From: CAIKMD01 sp036501365 | GTDB lineage: Bacteria > Pseudomonadota > Alphaproteobacteria > ATCC43930 > CGMCC-115725 | Direction: 5' to 3' | Length of the DNA: 64,000 bases | Assembly: GCA_036501365.1 (NCBI GenBank) | Contig: DASYAL010000013.1 | Span: 124,001-188,000, forward strand | Shown here: positions 8,637-17,161 of the stretch, one piece after another | Position numbering within the stretch: position 1 is the first letter of the stretch | How the letters are laid out: every line of letters begins with the position of its first letter | Made by a program: the position numbers and the translations under genes | Notes under the pieces: generated by a model | Told to the model about the DNA's origin: nothing | What the model saw: only the letters and a program-made list of their open reading frames with translations | Databases searched by the model: none

Positions 8637-9065
8637 ATGTCACGGCCGATGATTCGTCACCTTGCCATGTTTGTGCGCGACCCCGACAAGGTCGCAGCCT
8701 TCTATCAGGATGTGTTCAAGATGGAGGTCGCCCATAAGACCGCCGCGACGAACACCGAAGGCAAGGCCTATTTCCTCACCGACGGCTATATGAGCCTCGC
8801 AATCCTGCCGCAGCGCCTGCAGGGCGAAGCCGCTTGCGGCCTCAATCATTTCGGCTTTGCCGTCGACGATACCGCGGAAATCTCGCGCCAGCTCGTCGCG
8901 GCGGGCGTCGAGGAGCCGAAGAAGCGCCCGGCGACACGTCCCTATGCCGAATATCGCGGCTGCGATCCCGAGGGCAACTGGTTCGACATTTCCGAGCACG
9001 GCTTCGATTCAGTCGAAACCGACGCCGAGCGCGAAAAGCGGAAGGCGCTGGCCGGCGCGAAATAG
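8637..9065 (+). CDS. VOC (glyoxalase/bleomycin resistance/dioxygenase) superfamily protein
   Basis: 142 residues, ribosome site AAGGAGA. The fold begins MIRHLAMFVRDPDKVAAFYQDVF, the standard first beta-alpha unit with a metal-binding His at position 8; the second half has CGLNHFGFAVDD (second His) and EYRGCDPEGNWFDISEHG (final acidic ligand region). Probably a single-domain metal enzyme such as a lyase or isomerase of a ring-cleavage product, or an extradiol dioxygenase relative. It ends the left plus-strand cluster and converges with the amidohydrolase at 9075. Confidence 0.82.
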   Translation: MSRPMIRHLAMFVRDPDKVAAFYQDVFKMEVAHKTAATNTEGKAYFLTDGYMSLAILPQRLQGEAACGLNHFGFAVDDTAEISRQLVAAGVEEPKKRPATRPYAEYRGCDPEGNWFDISEHGFDSVETDAEREKRKALAGAK

Positions 9066-9074
9066 CGCCGTGGC

Positions 9075-10052
9075 TTAACCGCCGAGCTTCTTCGGATCGC
9101 GGCCAGTCGCGCCGACCGGCTTGTCGGTCGCGTATTTGGGCAGGATGCCGGTCAAGTTCGTGCGATCGATGCCGCGCAGCTCCCAATGGTCGAAGACGCC
9201 CGACTGCCGCAAGCCTTCGACATGCTCGAGCGCGCCGCGATAGGGATAATCCGTGCCGAAGACGAAATGCGAGGGCGGGATCACCATCCGCGCCGCGGTC
9301 AGCGCGACTTTGTTCGAGGCCTGCGCGGTGTCGTAATAGAAACGCTGCGCCTCGGGCAGAAAGCCGCCCGGCAGCTTCTGCCGGAATTCGGGAAAGGTCG
9401 CGGTGCGCATGAAGCGCTCGATCAGGAACGGCATGGTGCCGCCGGCATGCGACCAGATGATGCGGACATTGGGGAAGCGCTGCGCCGCGCCGCCGAAGAC
9501 CATGCGGGCGATGGCGCGGGTGGTGTCGGTGCCGTATTCGATATTCGCGTCCTGGATTCCGGGGACGAGGTTGACGCAGCAATCGGGCGTCGCGGGATGG
9601 ACGTAGATCACCGCCTTGCGCCGGTCGAGCTCGGCGAAGACCGGATCGAAAGCGGGATCGCCGAGCCATTTGTCGCGATAGCTGGTATACATGCCGACGC
9701 CGTCTGCCTTCAGCACATCGAGACCGTATTCGATCTCCTTGAGGCAGCCCTCGATATCGGGCATCGGCAGCGCCGTGAACATGCCGAAGCGGCCGCGATG
9801 ATCGCCGACCAGGTTCGCCGCGTAATCGTTGCAGTCACGCGCGAGCCGCCGGATCTTCTCGCGATCGTCGAGCCGCATGGCGATCTGCGTCACCGAGACG
9901 ATCGCCGTGGCGACCTCGCCCGCGTCCATGTCCTCGAGCGACTTGGCGAGCGACCAATTCTTGAGCGGCGGGCCCACCTCGTCGCCGAGCGCCGCGAGAT
10001 AGGCCGGGGGCGAAACGTGATGATGCACGTCGATGCGCAAGAAATCGGGCAT
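9075..10052 (-). CDS. Amidohydrolase_2 family protein, ACMSD-like (second paralogue)
   Basis: 325 residues. Start at 10052 (MPDFLRIDVHHHVSP), two bases after the stop of the upstream MFS gene; a longer open frame runs through that gene in another phase and is not coding. Metal ligands are visible in IDVHHH, VIYVHPATPDCC, IIWSHAGGTMPF and FGTDYPYRG. A C-terminal tail (ATDKPVGATGRDPKKLGG) extends past the barrel. It shares long blocks with 3736-4671 and 11527-12465. Together with the aromatic-acid MFS and the third paralogue it looks like an uptake-plus-decarboxylation operon. Confidence 0.86.
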   Translation of the reverse strand: MPDFLRIDVHHHVSPPAYLAALGDEVGPPLKNWSLAKSLEDMDAGEVATAIVSVTQIAMRLDDREKIRRLARDCNDYAANLVGDHRGRFGMFTALPMPDIEGCLKEIEYGLDVLKADGVGMYTSYRDKWLGDPAFDPVFAELDRRKAVIYVHPATPDCCVNLVPGIQDANIEYGTDTTRAIARMVFGGAAQRFPNVRIIWSHAGGTMPFLIERFMRTATFPEFRQKLPGGFLPEAQRFYYDTAQASNKVALTAARMVIPPSHFVFGTDYPYRGALEHVEGLRQSGVFDHWELRGIDRTNLTGILPKYATDKPVGATGRDPKKLGG

Positions 10053-10054
10053 GA

Positions 10055-11416
10055 CTATTCCCCGGCGCCTGCGGGCGCGGCCACGAATTGCCGGCGATAG
10101 ATCACGCCAAGCATGATGTTGAGCGCAATCACCGCGAGATAGGGCGCGGCCACCACGTAGAGCACGGTATTGAGCGAGAACTTCGCCGAAAACACATAGC
10201 CGATGGCGAGCGGCCCGACCGCGCCGCCGATCCGCCCGGCCGCCGTCGCCCAGCCGACTCCGTTCGAGCGGATGCGCGTCGGATAGAACATCGCCACGGT
10301 GCTGTTGAGCGAGTTGTGCGTGCCCGCACCGCAGGCATGGGCGACCGTGGCGAGGATCGTATAGGCCGCGATCGTGAGCCCCGAAGCGCCGATCGAGATC
10401 AGCATGGCGACGCAAAGGCTGGCCGAAGCCACCGAGGCGAGCGGCCCCAGCCTGTCGAGCGGACGCGCGAGACAGAGCAGCACCACGATCCCGCCCGCAC
10501 CGGCATAGGAGAAGGCATAGGCCGCCTGTTGCTGGGTCAGGCCCTGCGCTTCCATGATCGTCGTCAGCCAGGCGGTATAGCCGAGATAGGTGAAAGCCTC
10601 GAAGAAATAGCTCAGCCACAGCAGCGGCGTTGTCAGCCTGAGATCGCCGGCGAAAAGATCCTTGAGCGAACCCTTGCCGGTCTGCTCGTGCTGCAGGACG
10701 AGGCGCGTCTCCGCGCCGATGCCCGAAGCGGGGAACACGCGTATCAGATGGCGGCGCAGCTCGGGCGATTCGGGTTGCGTGACTGCGCGGAAGCGGATCG
10801 ATTCCGGCAAGCGGAGGATCAACAGCACGCTCAGCAACAGCCCGGCCGAGCCGACGACAACGAATACCGCGTACCAGCCGAAGACGGCGGTGAATTTCGC
10901 CGCAATCAGCCCCGCCAGAGCCGTGCCGGTCGAATAGCCGAGAAAGGCGATGACGACGAAACTGGCGCGGAAGCGTTTGGGTGCGGCTTCGTTCAGGAGC
11001 GCGATGGTGTTGGGAATCGCGCCGCCGATGCCGAGACCGGTCAGGAATCGCCACAGCATGATCTGCTCGAGCGAGCCCGCGAACATCGTGCAGAGCTCGG
11101 GGATGCTGTAAAGCAGCACCGAGAGGATCACGCCGATGCGGCGGCCATAGCGGTCGCCGATATAGCCGAAGATCAGGCTGCCGCAGAACACGCCGATGCC
11201 GGCCGCGGCGAAGACCCAGCCGAGGGTGCTGCGCTCGGCCGGAAAGGCACGCAGGATCGCCGGCCCGGCGACGTTGCCGGAGCCGGTGTCGGCAGCATCG
11301 ACGATGATGATCAGGACGCACAGGACGATCGTGCCGAGGTGATAGAGACCGAGCTTCTGCTTGTCGAGCAGCTCGCCGATATCGACGGCCGTCGCTGAAG
11401 GCCCCGTATTTGCCAC
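10055..11416 (-). CDS. MFS transporter, aromatic acid:H+ symporter (AAHS)-like
   Basis: 453 residues, 12 predicted membrane segments, GTG start preceded by AGGAAGGG. Contains the MFS loop 2-3 signature GYIGDRYGRR and the family block FLTGLGIGGAIPNTIALLNE, both characteristic of BenK/PcaK-like carriers; in helix 1 the usual DGFD of AAHS proteins is replaced by DAADTG. A cytoplasmic central loop lies around residues 220-260. Sandwiched between two ACMSD-like amidohydrolases, so the cargo is likely an aromatic or heteroaromatic acid that these enzymes process. Confidence 0.85.
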   Translation of the reverse strand: MANTGPSATAVDIGELLDKQKLGLYHLGTIVLCVLIIIVDAADTGSGNVAGPAILRAFPAERSTLGWVFAAAGIGVFCGSLIFGYIGDRYGRRIGVILSVLLYSIPELCTMFAGSLEQIMLWRFLTGLGIGGAIPNTIALLNEAAPKRFRASFVVIAFLGYSTGTALAGLIAAKFTAVFGWYAVFVVVGSAGLLLSVLLILRLPESIRFRAVTQPESPELRRHLIRVFPASGIGAETRLVLQHEQTGKGSLKDLFAGDLRLTTPLLWLSYFFEAFTYLGYTAWLTTIMEAQGLTQQQAAYAFSYAGAGGIVVLLCLARPLDRLGPLASVASASLCVAMLISIGASGLTIAAYTILATVAHACGAGTHNSLNSTVAMFYPTRIRSNGVGWATAAGRIGGAVGPLAIGYVFSAKFSLNTVLYVVAAPYLAVIALNIMLGVIYRRQFVAAPAGAGE

Positions 11417-11435
11417 CCGCTTGCCCTTCCTACGG

Positions 11436-11520
11436 CGTCATGGCGAGGAGCGGCGCGACGGAGCAATCCAGCCCATCACCCAAAGCCCTGGATTGCTTCT
11501 TCGCTTCGCTCGCAATGACG
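11436..11520. repeat. Dispersed palindromic repeat A, copy 3
   Basis: Runs from CGTCATGGCGAG to CTCGCAATGACG with arms GAGCAATCCAG and CTGGATTGCTTC. It occupies the spacer between the amidohydrolase ending at 11527 and the MFS gene starting at 11416, inside a probable operon. Confidence 0.87.
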
Positions 11521-11526
11521 CGTCGG

Positions 11527-12465
11527 TTATCGATACTGCGGCAGGATGCGCAGCGCGTTGTCGCGATCGATCTTCCTGAGCTCCTCGGCGCTGAAGACGC
11601 CGGCCTCGGCGACCTCCTTGGCGATCTCAGCGGGATCGCCCCAGGGTACATCGGTGCCGAAGACGATGCGGTCGGTCGTCACCACCTCGCGCAGCGCCAA
11701 GAGCGGCGCTTTGGCGTAGATCGCGGCGGTGTCGTAATAGAAGCGCCGCAGCTCGGGGACGAGACCGTTCGGCACGTTCTTGCGGAACTGCCCCTTCGCC
11801 GCGCGGGCGAAGCGCACATAAAGGAACGGCATGGTGCCGCCGCCATGCGACCAGATGAAGCGTATATCGGCGAACCGCGCCGAGCGGCCGCTCAAGACGA
11901 TCTGCGCGATGCAGCGGGTGGTGTCGGTGCCATATTCGATCACCGAATCGCCGATGCCGGCGCTCTTCAGCAGATTGGTGCAGCAGGTCGCGGTGGTCGG
12001 ATGGGTATAGACCACGGCCTTGCGGCGGTTGAGCTCCTCGAACACCGGATCGAAGGCGGGATCGCCGAGCCATTTATCGCCATAGCTGGTGAAGAACACG
12101 ACACCGTCGGCCTTCAGCACGTCGAGCCCGTACTCGATCTCCTTGAGGCTGGCATCGATATCCGGCATCGGCAAGTTGACGAACATGCCGAAGCGCTTGG
12201 GGTGATCCGAGACCAGTTTCGCCGCGTAATCGTTGCACAGCCGCGCGAGCTTCTTCGCCGCCGCGGCATCGCCGAACCATAGGCCCGGCGTGGTGATCGA
12301 AGTGAGCGCGACCTGCACGCCGCCCTTGTCCATCTGATCGAGCGAGAGCTGCGGCGTCCATTCGAGGGTCTCGCGCGTCAGGACACCCTTCGGATCGAGC
12401 TCCGCGATGTAGCCCGGCGGCGAGAGGTGGTGATGGACGTCGATGCGATGGGGTGCGGCAGCCAT
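11527..12465 (-). CDS. Amidohydrolase_2 family protein, ACMSD-like (third paralogue)
   Basis: 312 residues, start preceded by GGGAGGATTTG. Metal-binding blocks: IDVHHHLSP, VVYTHPTTATCC, FIWSHGGGTMPF, FGTDVPWGD. The last block is VPWGDP rather than YPYRG, so the pocket may differ from the two relatives nearby. First gene of a minus-strand operon (amidohydrolase, MFS, amidohydrolase), divergent from the ABC operon starting at 12645. Probably a decarboxylase or hydrolase acting on an aromatic or ring-cleaved acid. Confidence 0.86.
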   Translation of the reverse strand: MAAAPHRIDVHHHLSPPGYIAELDPKGVLTRETLEWTPQLSLDQMDKGGVQVALTSITTPGLWFGDAAAAKKLARLCNDYAAKLVSDHPKRFGMFVNLPMPDIDASLKEIEYGLDVLKADGVVFFTSYGDKWLGDPAFDPVFEELNRRKAVVYTHPTTATCCTNLLKSAGIGDSVIEYGTDTTRCIAQIVLSGRSARFADIRFIWSHGGGTMPFLYVRFARAAKGQFRKNVPNGLVPELRRFYYDTAAIYAKAPLLALREVVTTDRIVFGTDVPWGDPAEIAKEVAEAGVFSAEELRKIDRDNALRILPQYR

Positions 12466-12580
12466 GGCGCTTCAAATCCTCCCTAACGACGCGCCTTCAG
12501 ACGCGCACGAAGCGAAGTATCGCGCGGCGCGGCGCGGCTTGGCAAGCGGCCGCGCGACGATACACCGATTGCGCGCAGGC

Positions 12581-12610
12581 TTGTCGTTGGCGATAGCGCC
12601 ATGCTAGGCA
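12581..12610 (+). promoter_or_regulatory. Possible promoter for the ABC operon at 12645
   Basis: TTGTCG (12581-12586) and TAGGCA (12605-12610) with an 18-base spacer, 34 bases before the ATG, in the 179-base divergent spacer between two operons. The match to the housekeeping consensus is weak. Confidence 0.25.
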
Positions 12611-12644
12611 AGGCACGATCCGGCGGCGGAAGGGATTGCGATCG

Positions 12645-13469
12645 ATGGCGGCGGTAGTCAACGCGCTCGACTTGCGCGGCATCACCTGCACCTTTCCCGC
12701 GCCGTCGAAGCGTGCCGCACCCTACACCGCCGTGCGCGACGTCGATCTCAACCTCGGCGACGGCGAATTCGCCGCCATCGTCGGCCCGACCGGCTGCGGC
12801 AAGTCCACGTTGCTCAACGTCGCCGCCGGCCTGCTCGCGGCGAGCAGCGGTACGGTCGAGATCTTCGGCGAGAAGCTGAGCGGCCTCAATCGGCGTGCAG
12901 GCTATATGTTCCAGGCCGAGGCGCTGCTGCCCTGGCTGACGGCGCGCGGCAATGTCGCTTTCGGCCTCGAGCTGCGCGGCGTGTCGCGGCGCGAGGCGGC
13001 GCAGCGCGCCGACGCCTGGCTCGAGCGCGTCGGCCTCGCCGGCTTCGGCGAGCGCTATCCGAAGCAGCTTTCGGGCGGCATGAAGAAGCGCGTCGCCCTC
13101 GCTCAGGTGCTGGTGCTCGAGCCGAAGATCCTGCTGATGGACGAGCCGTTCAGCGCGCTCGACATCCAGACGCGGCAGTTGATGGAGAACGAACTGCTCG
13201 ACATGTGGTCGGCCGACCGCAAATCGGTGTTCTTCGTCACCCACGATCTCGAAGAAGCGATCTCGCTCGCCGACCGCGTCGTGGTGATGTCGTCGGGCCC
13301 GGCGACCCGGCCGGTCGCGGAATTCACCGTCGACATTCCGCGGCCGCGCGACGTCACCGAGATCGTGCAATCGCCACACTATCTCGACCTGCACCGCCGC
13401 ATCTGGGACATCCTCAAGAAAGAGGTGTTGAGGAGCTACGAGCGCGGCAAGACCCTGAGTGCGGCCTGA
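12645..13469 (+). CDS. ABC transporter ATP-binding protein, NitT/TauT (SsuB-like) type
   Basis: 274 residues from ATG 12645 (GGAAGGG upstream; an in-frame TTG nine bases earlier is less likely). Walker A GPTGCGKST, Q-loop MFQAEALLPW, signature LSGGMKKR, Walker B ILLMDEPFSALD and H-loop FVTHD are all intact, so it should hydrolyse ATP. The sequence style is that of SsuB/TauB proteins. It precedes a cognate permease by 3 bases. The only protein in this operon that could bind the ligand is the DctP-like product at 14233. Confidence 0.92.
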   Translation: MAAVVNALDLRGITCTFPAPSKRAAPYTAVRDVDLNLGDGEFAAIVGPTGCGKSTLLNVAAGLLAASSGTVEIFGEKLSGLNRRAGYMFQAEALLPWLTARGNVAFGLELRGVSRREAAQRADAWLERVGLAGFGERYPKQLSGGMKKRVALAQVLVLEPKILLMDEPFSALDIQTRQLMENELLDMWSADRKSVFFVTHDLEEAISLADRVVVMSSGPATRPVAEFTVDIPRPRDVTEIVQSPHYLDLHRRIWDILKKEVLRSYERGKTLSAA

Positions 13470-13472
13470 GCG

Positions 13473-14231
13473 ATGTCGCAGCGCGGGATCGTCTGGCTCA
13501 GCCGCCTTACCATCATCGTGGTGCTGCTGATTGCGTGGCAGACCGCGATCGAGCATTCGAGGCTCGCCGATTTTTTCCTCGGCTCGCCGGTCGCAATCGG
13601 GCAGAAGCTCTATGACTGGATCGCCAGCGGGGTGATCTTCCGTCACCTCGCGATCACCCTGCTCGAAACCCTGCTCTCCTTCGCGATCGGCTGCAGCCTC
13701 GCGCTGTTGCTCGGCCTCTGGCTCGCGCTCAACGATACCATCGCCGCGATCTTCGATCCCTTCATCAAGGGCCTCAACTCGATGCCGCGCCTCATCATGG
13801 CGCCGATCTTCGCGGTGTGGTTCGGCCTCGGCATCTGGTCGAAGGTCGCGCTCGGCGTGACGCTTGTCTTCTTCGTCGTGTTCTTCAACGTCTTCCAGGG
13901 CATCCGCGAGGTCAGCCCGGTGCTGATCGCCAATGCGCGCATGCTCGGCGCCAGCCGCCAGCAGCTCGTGCGCCGCGTCTACATCCCCTCGGCGCTGAGC
14001 TGGGTGTTCTCGAGCCTCCACCTCTCGGTTGGCCTCGCTTTCGTCGGCGCGGTGATCGGCGAATATCTCGGTTCGTCGGCCGGCGTCGGCTATCTCATCC
14101 TCGAAGCCGAAGGTACCTTCGACATCGAGACGGTCATCGCCGGCGTCATCCTCCTCACTGCTTTCGCCCTGATGCTCGATTTCGCGATCTCGCTGATCGA
14201 GGCCTCGCTACTCAAATGGCAGGCAAAATAA
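13473..14231 (+). CDS. ABC transporter permease, NitT/TauT (SsuC-like) type
   Basis: 252 residues with about six membrane segments. Contains IKGLNSMPRLIMAPIFAVWFGLG and the coupling loop MLGASRQQLVRRVYIPSALSWVFSSLHLSVG, both standard for the family. Three bases after the ATPase stop and one base before the next start, so the three genes are surely translated as one operon. The cargo is unknown. Confidence 0.9.
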   Translation: MSQRGIVWLSRLTIIVVLLIAWQTAIEHSRLADFFLGSPVAIGQKLYDWIASGVIFRHLAITLLETLLSFAIGCSLALLLGLWLALNDTIAAIFDPFIKGLNSMPRLIMAPIFAVWFGLGIWSKVALGVTLVFFVVFFNVFQGIREVSPVLIANARMLGASRQQLVRRVYIPSALSWVFSSLHLSVGLAFVGAVIGEYLGSSAGVGYLILEAEGTFDIETVIAGVILLTAFALMLDFAISLIEASLLKWQAK

Positions 14232-14232
14232 G

Positions 14233-15174
14233 ATGGCAACGCGCATCGACATCGCCTTTCACGCGCCGGCGCATTCGACGACCTTCACCGCCGGGCTCGA
14301 ACCTTTCGCCGCAGCGGCGATGCGCGACGCGGCGGGCACGCTCGACATCGCGCTCCATCCCGACGGCACGCGCGGCGGAAAGCTAACGACGCAGCTTCAG
14401 CTGGTCGAAAGCGGCGCCGTCGATGCGGCCTTCGTCATCCCCGGCTTCACGCCCGAGCGCTTTCCCGACAATTTTGTCTTCGGCATTCCCGCTCTCTTCC
14501 GCGACATCACCGAGGCGAGCCTCGTCTACAGCCGCGTCGTCGATGCCGGAAAGCTGCGCGGCTACGGCGATTTCCACGTCATCGGCGCCTTCTGCACCGA
14601 GCCGTTCACCCTCCATGCGGCGAAGAAGCTGACCTCGCTCGCCGACCTCAAGGGCATGAAGCTGCGCGCGGCGAACAATGCCGACGAGACCATGCTGAAG
14701 CAGCTCGGCGCCGACGCGCGGGTCGTGCCGGGCGACCGGATCGTCGCCGCGATCGCAGGCGGCGAGATCGATGGCACGACGCTGCATGTCGGGCCGCTTT
14801 ACGATCTCGGCGTCGACCGCGTCACGCGTTTCGACTATCTGCTGCGGCTCGGCTGCGCGCCGCTGACCATCCTGATGAACAAGCGCAGCCTCGAGCGGTT
14901 GCCGGCGCCGGCGCAGGAGGCGATCCGCGGCCAGAGCGGCGAAGCTTATGTCCTGAACTACACGCGCCGCGTCGCCGCGCATCACGAGGAATTGCTGGCA
15001 AAGCTCAAAGCCGATCCGCGCCGCATTCGCACCGAGCCGTCGGCGGCAGAGGTCGACGACGCCGCTCGCGCCTTCCGACCGATCGTCGATGACTGGCTGG
15101 CGCGGGATGCGCGCCACGGCAGCGTGCTCGACGCGGTGAAGGACGAAATCGCGAAGCTGCGCGCGGTCGCTTAG
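14233..15174 (+). CDS. DctP-family (TRAP-type) solute-binding fold protein lacking a signal peptide
   Basis: 313 residues. The body matches DctP receptors of TRAP transporters: GGKLTTQLQLVESGAVDAAF, FGIPALFRD, LADLKGMKLRAANNADETML, GADARVVPGDRIVAAIAGGEIDG. It begins directly with the first beta strand (MATRIDIAFHAPAH) and has no hydrophobic leader; the start is fixed because the permease stop is one base upstream and no alternative start could add one. No DctQ/DctM genes are nearby. Either it works in the cytoplasm as an enzyme or sensor, or export depends on an unseen route. The stop overlaps the convergent livM stop by 4 bases. Confidence 0.78.
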   Translation: MATRIDIAFHAPAHSTTFTAGLEPFAAAAMRDAAGTLDIALHPDGTRGGKLTTQLQLVESGAVDAAFVIPGFTPERFPDNFVFGIPALFRDITEASLVYSRVVDAGKLRGYGDFHVIGAFCTEPFTLHAAKKLTSLADLKGMKLRAANNADETMLKQLGADARVVPGDRIVAAIAGGEIDGTTLHVGPLYDLGVDRVTRFDYLLRLGCAPLTILMNKRSLERLPAPAQEAIRGQSGEAYVLNYTRRVAAHHEELLAKLKADPRRIRTEPSAAEVDDAARAFRPIVDDWLARDARHGSVLDAVKDEIAKLRAVA

Positions 15175-16172
15175 CCGCGCACGCGGCCGGGACGGCGCAG
15201 CGGCTCCGCCGCGACGCGATGCCGCGCCTCGATATACTTGGTCGCCGAGCGGAAGACGCCCGCGACGCCTTCCGGCATCAGATACATGGCCGCGATGAGC
15301 ACCACGCCATAGACCGCCCAGGGCGCGGCATCGGAGATCGCGCTGGCGACATTCGGCACGAACTCGATGAACACCGCGCCGATCGCCGCGCCCGGGATCG
15401 AGGCGACACCGCCGACGACGATGCCGACGAGGAAGCTAAGACTGAGGAAGATCGGGAAGCTGTCGGGCGCGACAAACTGGGTGATGATCGCGCCGAGCGC
15501 GCCGGCGATGCCGGCATACATCGCGCTGACCCCGAAGGTCGCGGTCTTATAGAACGCATTGTCGACGCCCATCGCCGCCGCCGCCATCGAATGGTCGCGG
15601 ATCGCGACGATGGCGCGGCCGGTGCGGGCGCGCAGGAGGTTCCAGGCGATGATGTAGAGCGGCACGGCGATGACGAGGCAGAAGAAATAAAGCCACTGAT
15701 CGGGGTCGAGCGGCAGTAGCGCCGGCGCGTCGGGCTTGTCGAACATGATGCCCTGCACGCCACCGGTCCACGGCGCGACCCCGTGGTAGTTGAGGAGCTG
15801 TGGCGTCGCCACCGCGAGGGCGAAGGTCGGCAACGCGAGATAGAGGCCCTCGAGACGCAGCGCCGGCAGGCCGAAGAGGAAGCCGGCGACGAGGCAGACC
15901 GCGCCGGCGAGCGGTACCGTCGCCCAATAGGGCATACCGATCTGGTGAACGAGGATCGCGGTCGTATAAGCGCCGATCGCGAAGAACGCGCCATGGCCGA
16001 GCGAGATTTGCCCGTTATAGCCGATCAGCAGGTTGAGCCCGAGCAGCGCGATGGCGTAAACCACGACCATCGTCGCCTGGAACACATGATAGCTGCTGAG
16101 GACGAAGGGCAACGCGACCAGCATGATCGCGAGCACCGCAAATCCCGCGCCTTGAAGCGACGTCTTGCTCAT
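15171..16172 (-). CDS. Branched-chain amino acid-type ABC transporter permease (LivM-like)
   Basis: 333 residues from ATG 16172, which overlaps the livH-like stop (ATGA). Shows LivM hallmarks: LLIGYNGQISLGHGAFFAIGAYT, a large set of hydrophobic helices, and the coupling region RDHSMAAAAMGVDNAFYKTATFGVSAMYAGIAGALGA. Works with LivH and LivK at 16169-18370. No LivG or LivF ATPase follows. This is the last gene of the minus-strand Rieske oxygenase operon that starts at 22460. Confidence 0.9.
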   Translation of the reverse strand: MSKTSLQGAGFAVLAIMLVALPFVLSSYHVFQATMVVVYAIALLGLNLLIGYNGQISLGHGAFFAIGAYTTAILVHQIGMPYWATVPLAGAVCLVAGFLFGLPALRLEGLYLALPTFALAVATPQLLNYHGVAPWTGGVQGIMFDKPDAPALLPLDPDQWLYFFCLVIAVPLYIIAWNLLRARTGRAIVAIRDHSMAAAAMGVDNAFYKTATFGVSAMYAGIAGALGAIITQFVAPDSFPIFLSLSFLVGIVVGGVASIPGAAIGAVFIEFVPNVASAISDAAPWAVYGVVLIAAMYLMPEGVAGVFRSATKYIEARHRVAAEPLRRPGRVRG

Positions 16173-17041
16173 ACCCGCGTCACCACGTGGCGGCCGAAGA
16201 GTCCCGACGGCCGTACCAACAGCACGCCGACGATGATTACCAGCGCGACGCTGAGCTTGATCTCGGTGCCGACGACATAGGCGCCGGCGAGATTCTCGAG
16301 CATCCCGACGACGAAGCCGCCGATCACCGCCCCCGCCGGGCTGGTGAGCCCGCCCAAGAGCGCGGCGGCGAAGGCATAGAGCAGGATGCCGCTCATCATG
16401 TTGGGATCGAGATAGACGATCGGCGCCGCCATGATGCCGGCGACCGCGCCGATCATACCGGCGAGGCCCCAGCCGAGAGCGAGCATCCACCCGACGCGGA
16501 TGCCGACGAGTTGGCTCGACGACGGGTTCTGCGCCACCGCGCGCATGGCGAGACCGAGCGAGGTGAAACGGAAGAAGGCGAAGACCAGCGCCAGCATCAC
16601 CAGCGTCACGCTGATCATGCCGACCTCATGCGCCGACATCAGCCGCCCCGCGTACCAGGCATTGGCCGGGAACGGGCTCGGGAAGCTTTTGATGTCGTAG
16701 CCGTAGATCAGGCCGGCGACGCTGTTGAGGATGAAGAGCAGGCCGACAAACACCACGACCACGGTCAGCACCGGCTTGGTCTCGATCGGGCGGATGACGA
16801 TGCGCTCGATCACCACCCCGGCGACGAAGGAGAAGATAAGCGTCGCGGCGAAGGCCGCCCAATAGGAAAAGCCGCCCTGCATCAGCGTCCAGGCGATGAA
16901 GGTCGAGAACATCGCCAGCTCGCCCTGGGCGAAGTTCACATGATGCGTCGCCTGATAGATCATCACCAGCGCGAGGGCGATGCTGGCATAGAGCCCGCCG
17001 GTCGCGAGACCCGACAGGAGCTGGTTCAGAAAATTCTCCAA
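16169..17041 (-). CDS. Branched-chain amino acid-type ABC transporter permease (LivH-like)
   Basis: 290 residues, about eight hydrophobic segments, with LivH blocks GLATGGLYASIALALVMIYQ, HVNFAQGELAMFS and RAVAQNPSSSQLVGIRV (coupling loop). Overlaps the LivM start by four bases. The spacer to the upstream binding-protein gene is filled by repeat A. Members of this HAAT family often import aromatic acids, amides or urea rather than leucine, and the Rieske oxygenase operon suggests an aromatic cargo here. Confidence 0.9.
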   Translation of the reverse strand: MENFLNQLLSGLATGGLYASIALALVMIYQATHHVNFAQGELAMFSTFIAWTLMQGGFSYWAAFAATLIFSFVAGVVIERIVIRPIETKPVLTVVVVFVGLLFILNSVAGLIYGYDIKSFPSPFPANAWYAGRLMSAHEVGMISVTLVMLALVFAFFRFTSLGLAMRAVAQNPSSSQLVGIRVGWMLALGWGLAGMIGAVAGIMAAPIVYLDPNMMSGILLYAFAAALLGGLTSPAGAVIGGFVVGMLENLAGAYVVGTEIKLSVALVIIVGVLLVRPSGLFGRHVVTRV

Positions 17042-17068
17042 GCCTTCCTCACTCGCTCATTCGATATT

Positions 17069-17148
17069 CGTCATTGCGAGCGCAGCGAAGCAATCCAGCC
17101 TTCCCTGAGGCCCTGGATTGCTTCGTCGCTCCGCTCCGTGCAACGACG
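17069..17148. repeat. Dispersed palindromic repeat A, copy 4
   Basis: CGTCATTGCGAGCGCAGCGA...CAATCCAG facing CTGGATTGCTTCG...GCAACGACG. Lies in the 120-base gap between the LivK-like and LivH-like genes of one operon. Confidence 0.88.
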
Positions 17149-17161
17149 TCTCCACTTCGCC

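Noticed and set aside
9075..11321. Apparent fusion of an Arg-rich protein with the amidohydrolase (748 codons)
   Set aside because: The upstream half is a wrong-frame reading of the MFS gene; the real start is ATG 10052, two bases after the MFS stop.
1018..17148. CRISPR array made from the repeated palindromes
   Set aside because: Copies are thousands of bases apart, 80-90 bases long and imperfect, with no regular spacers or cas genes.
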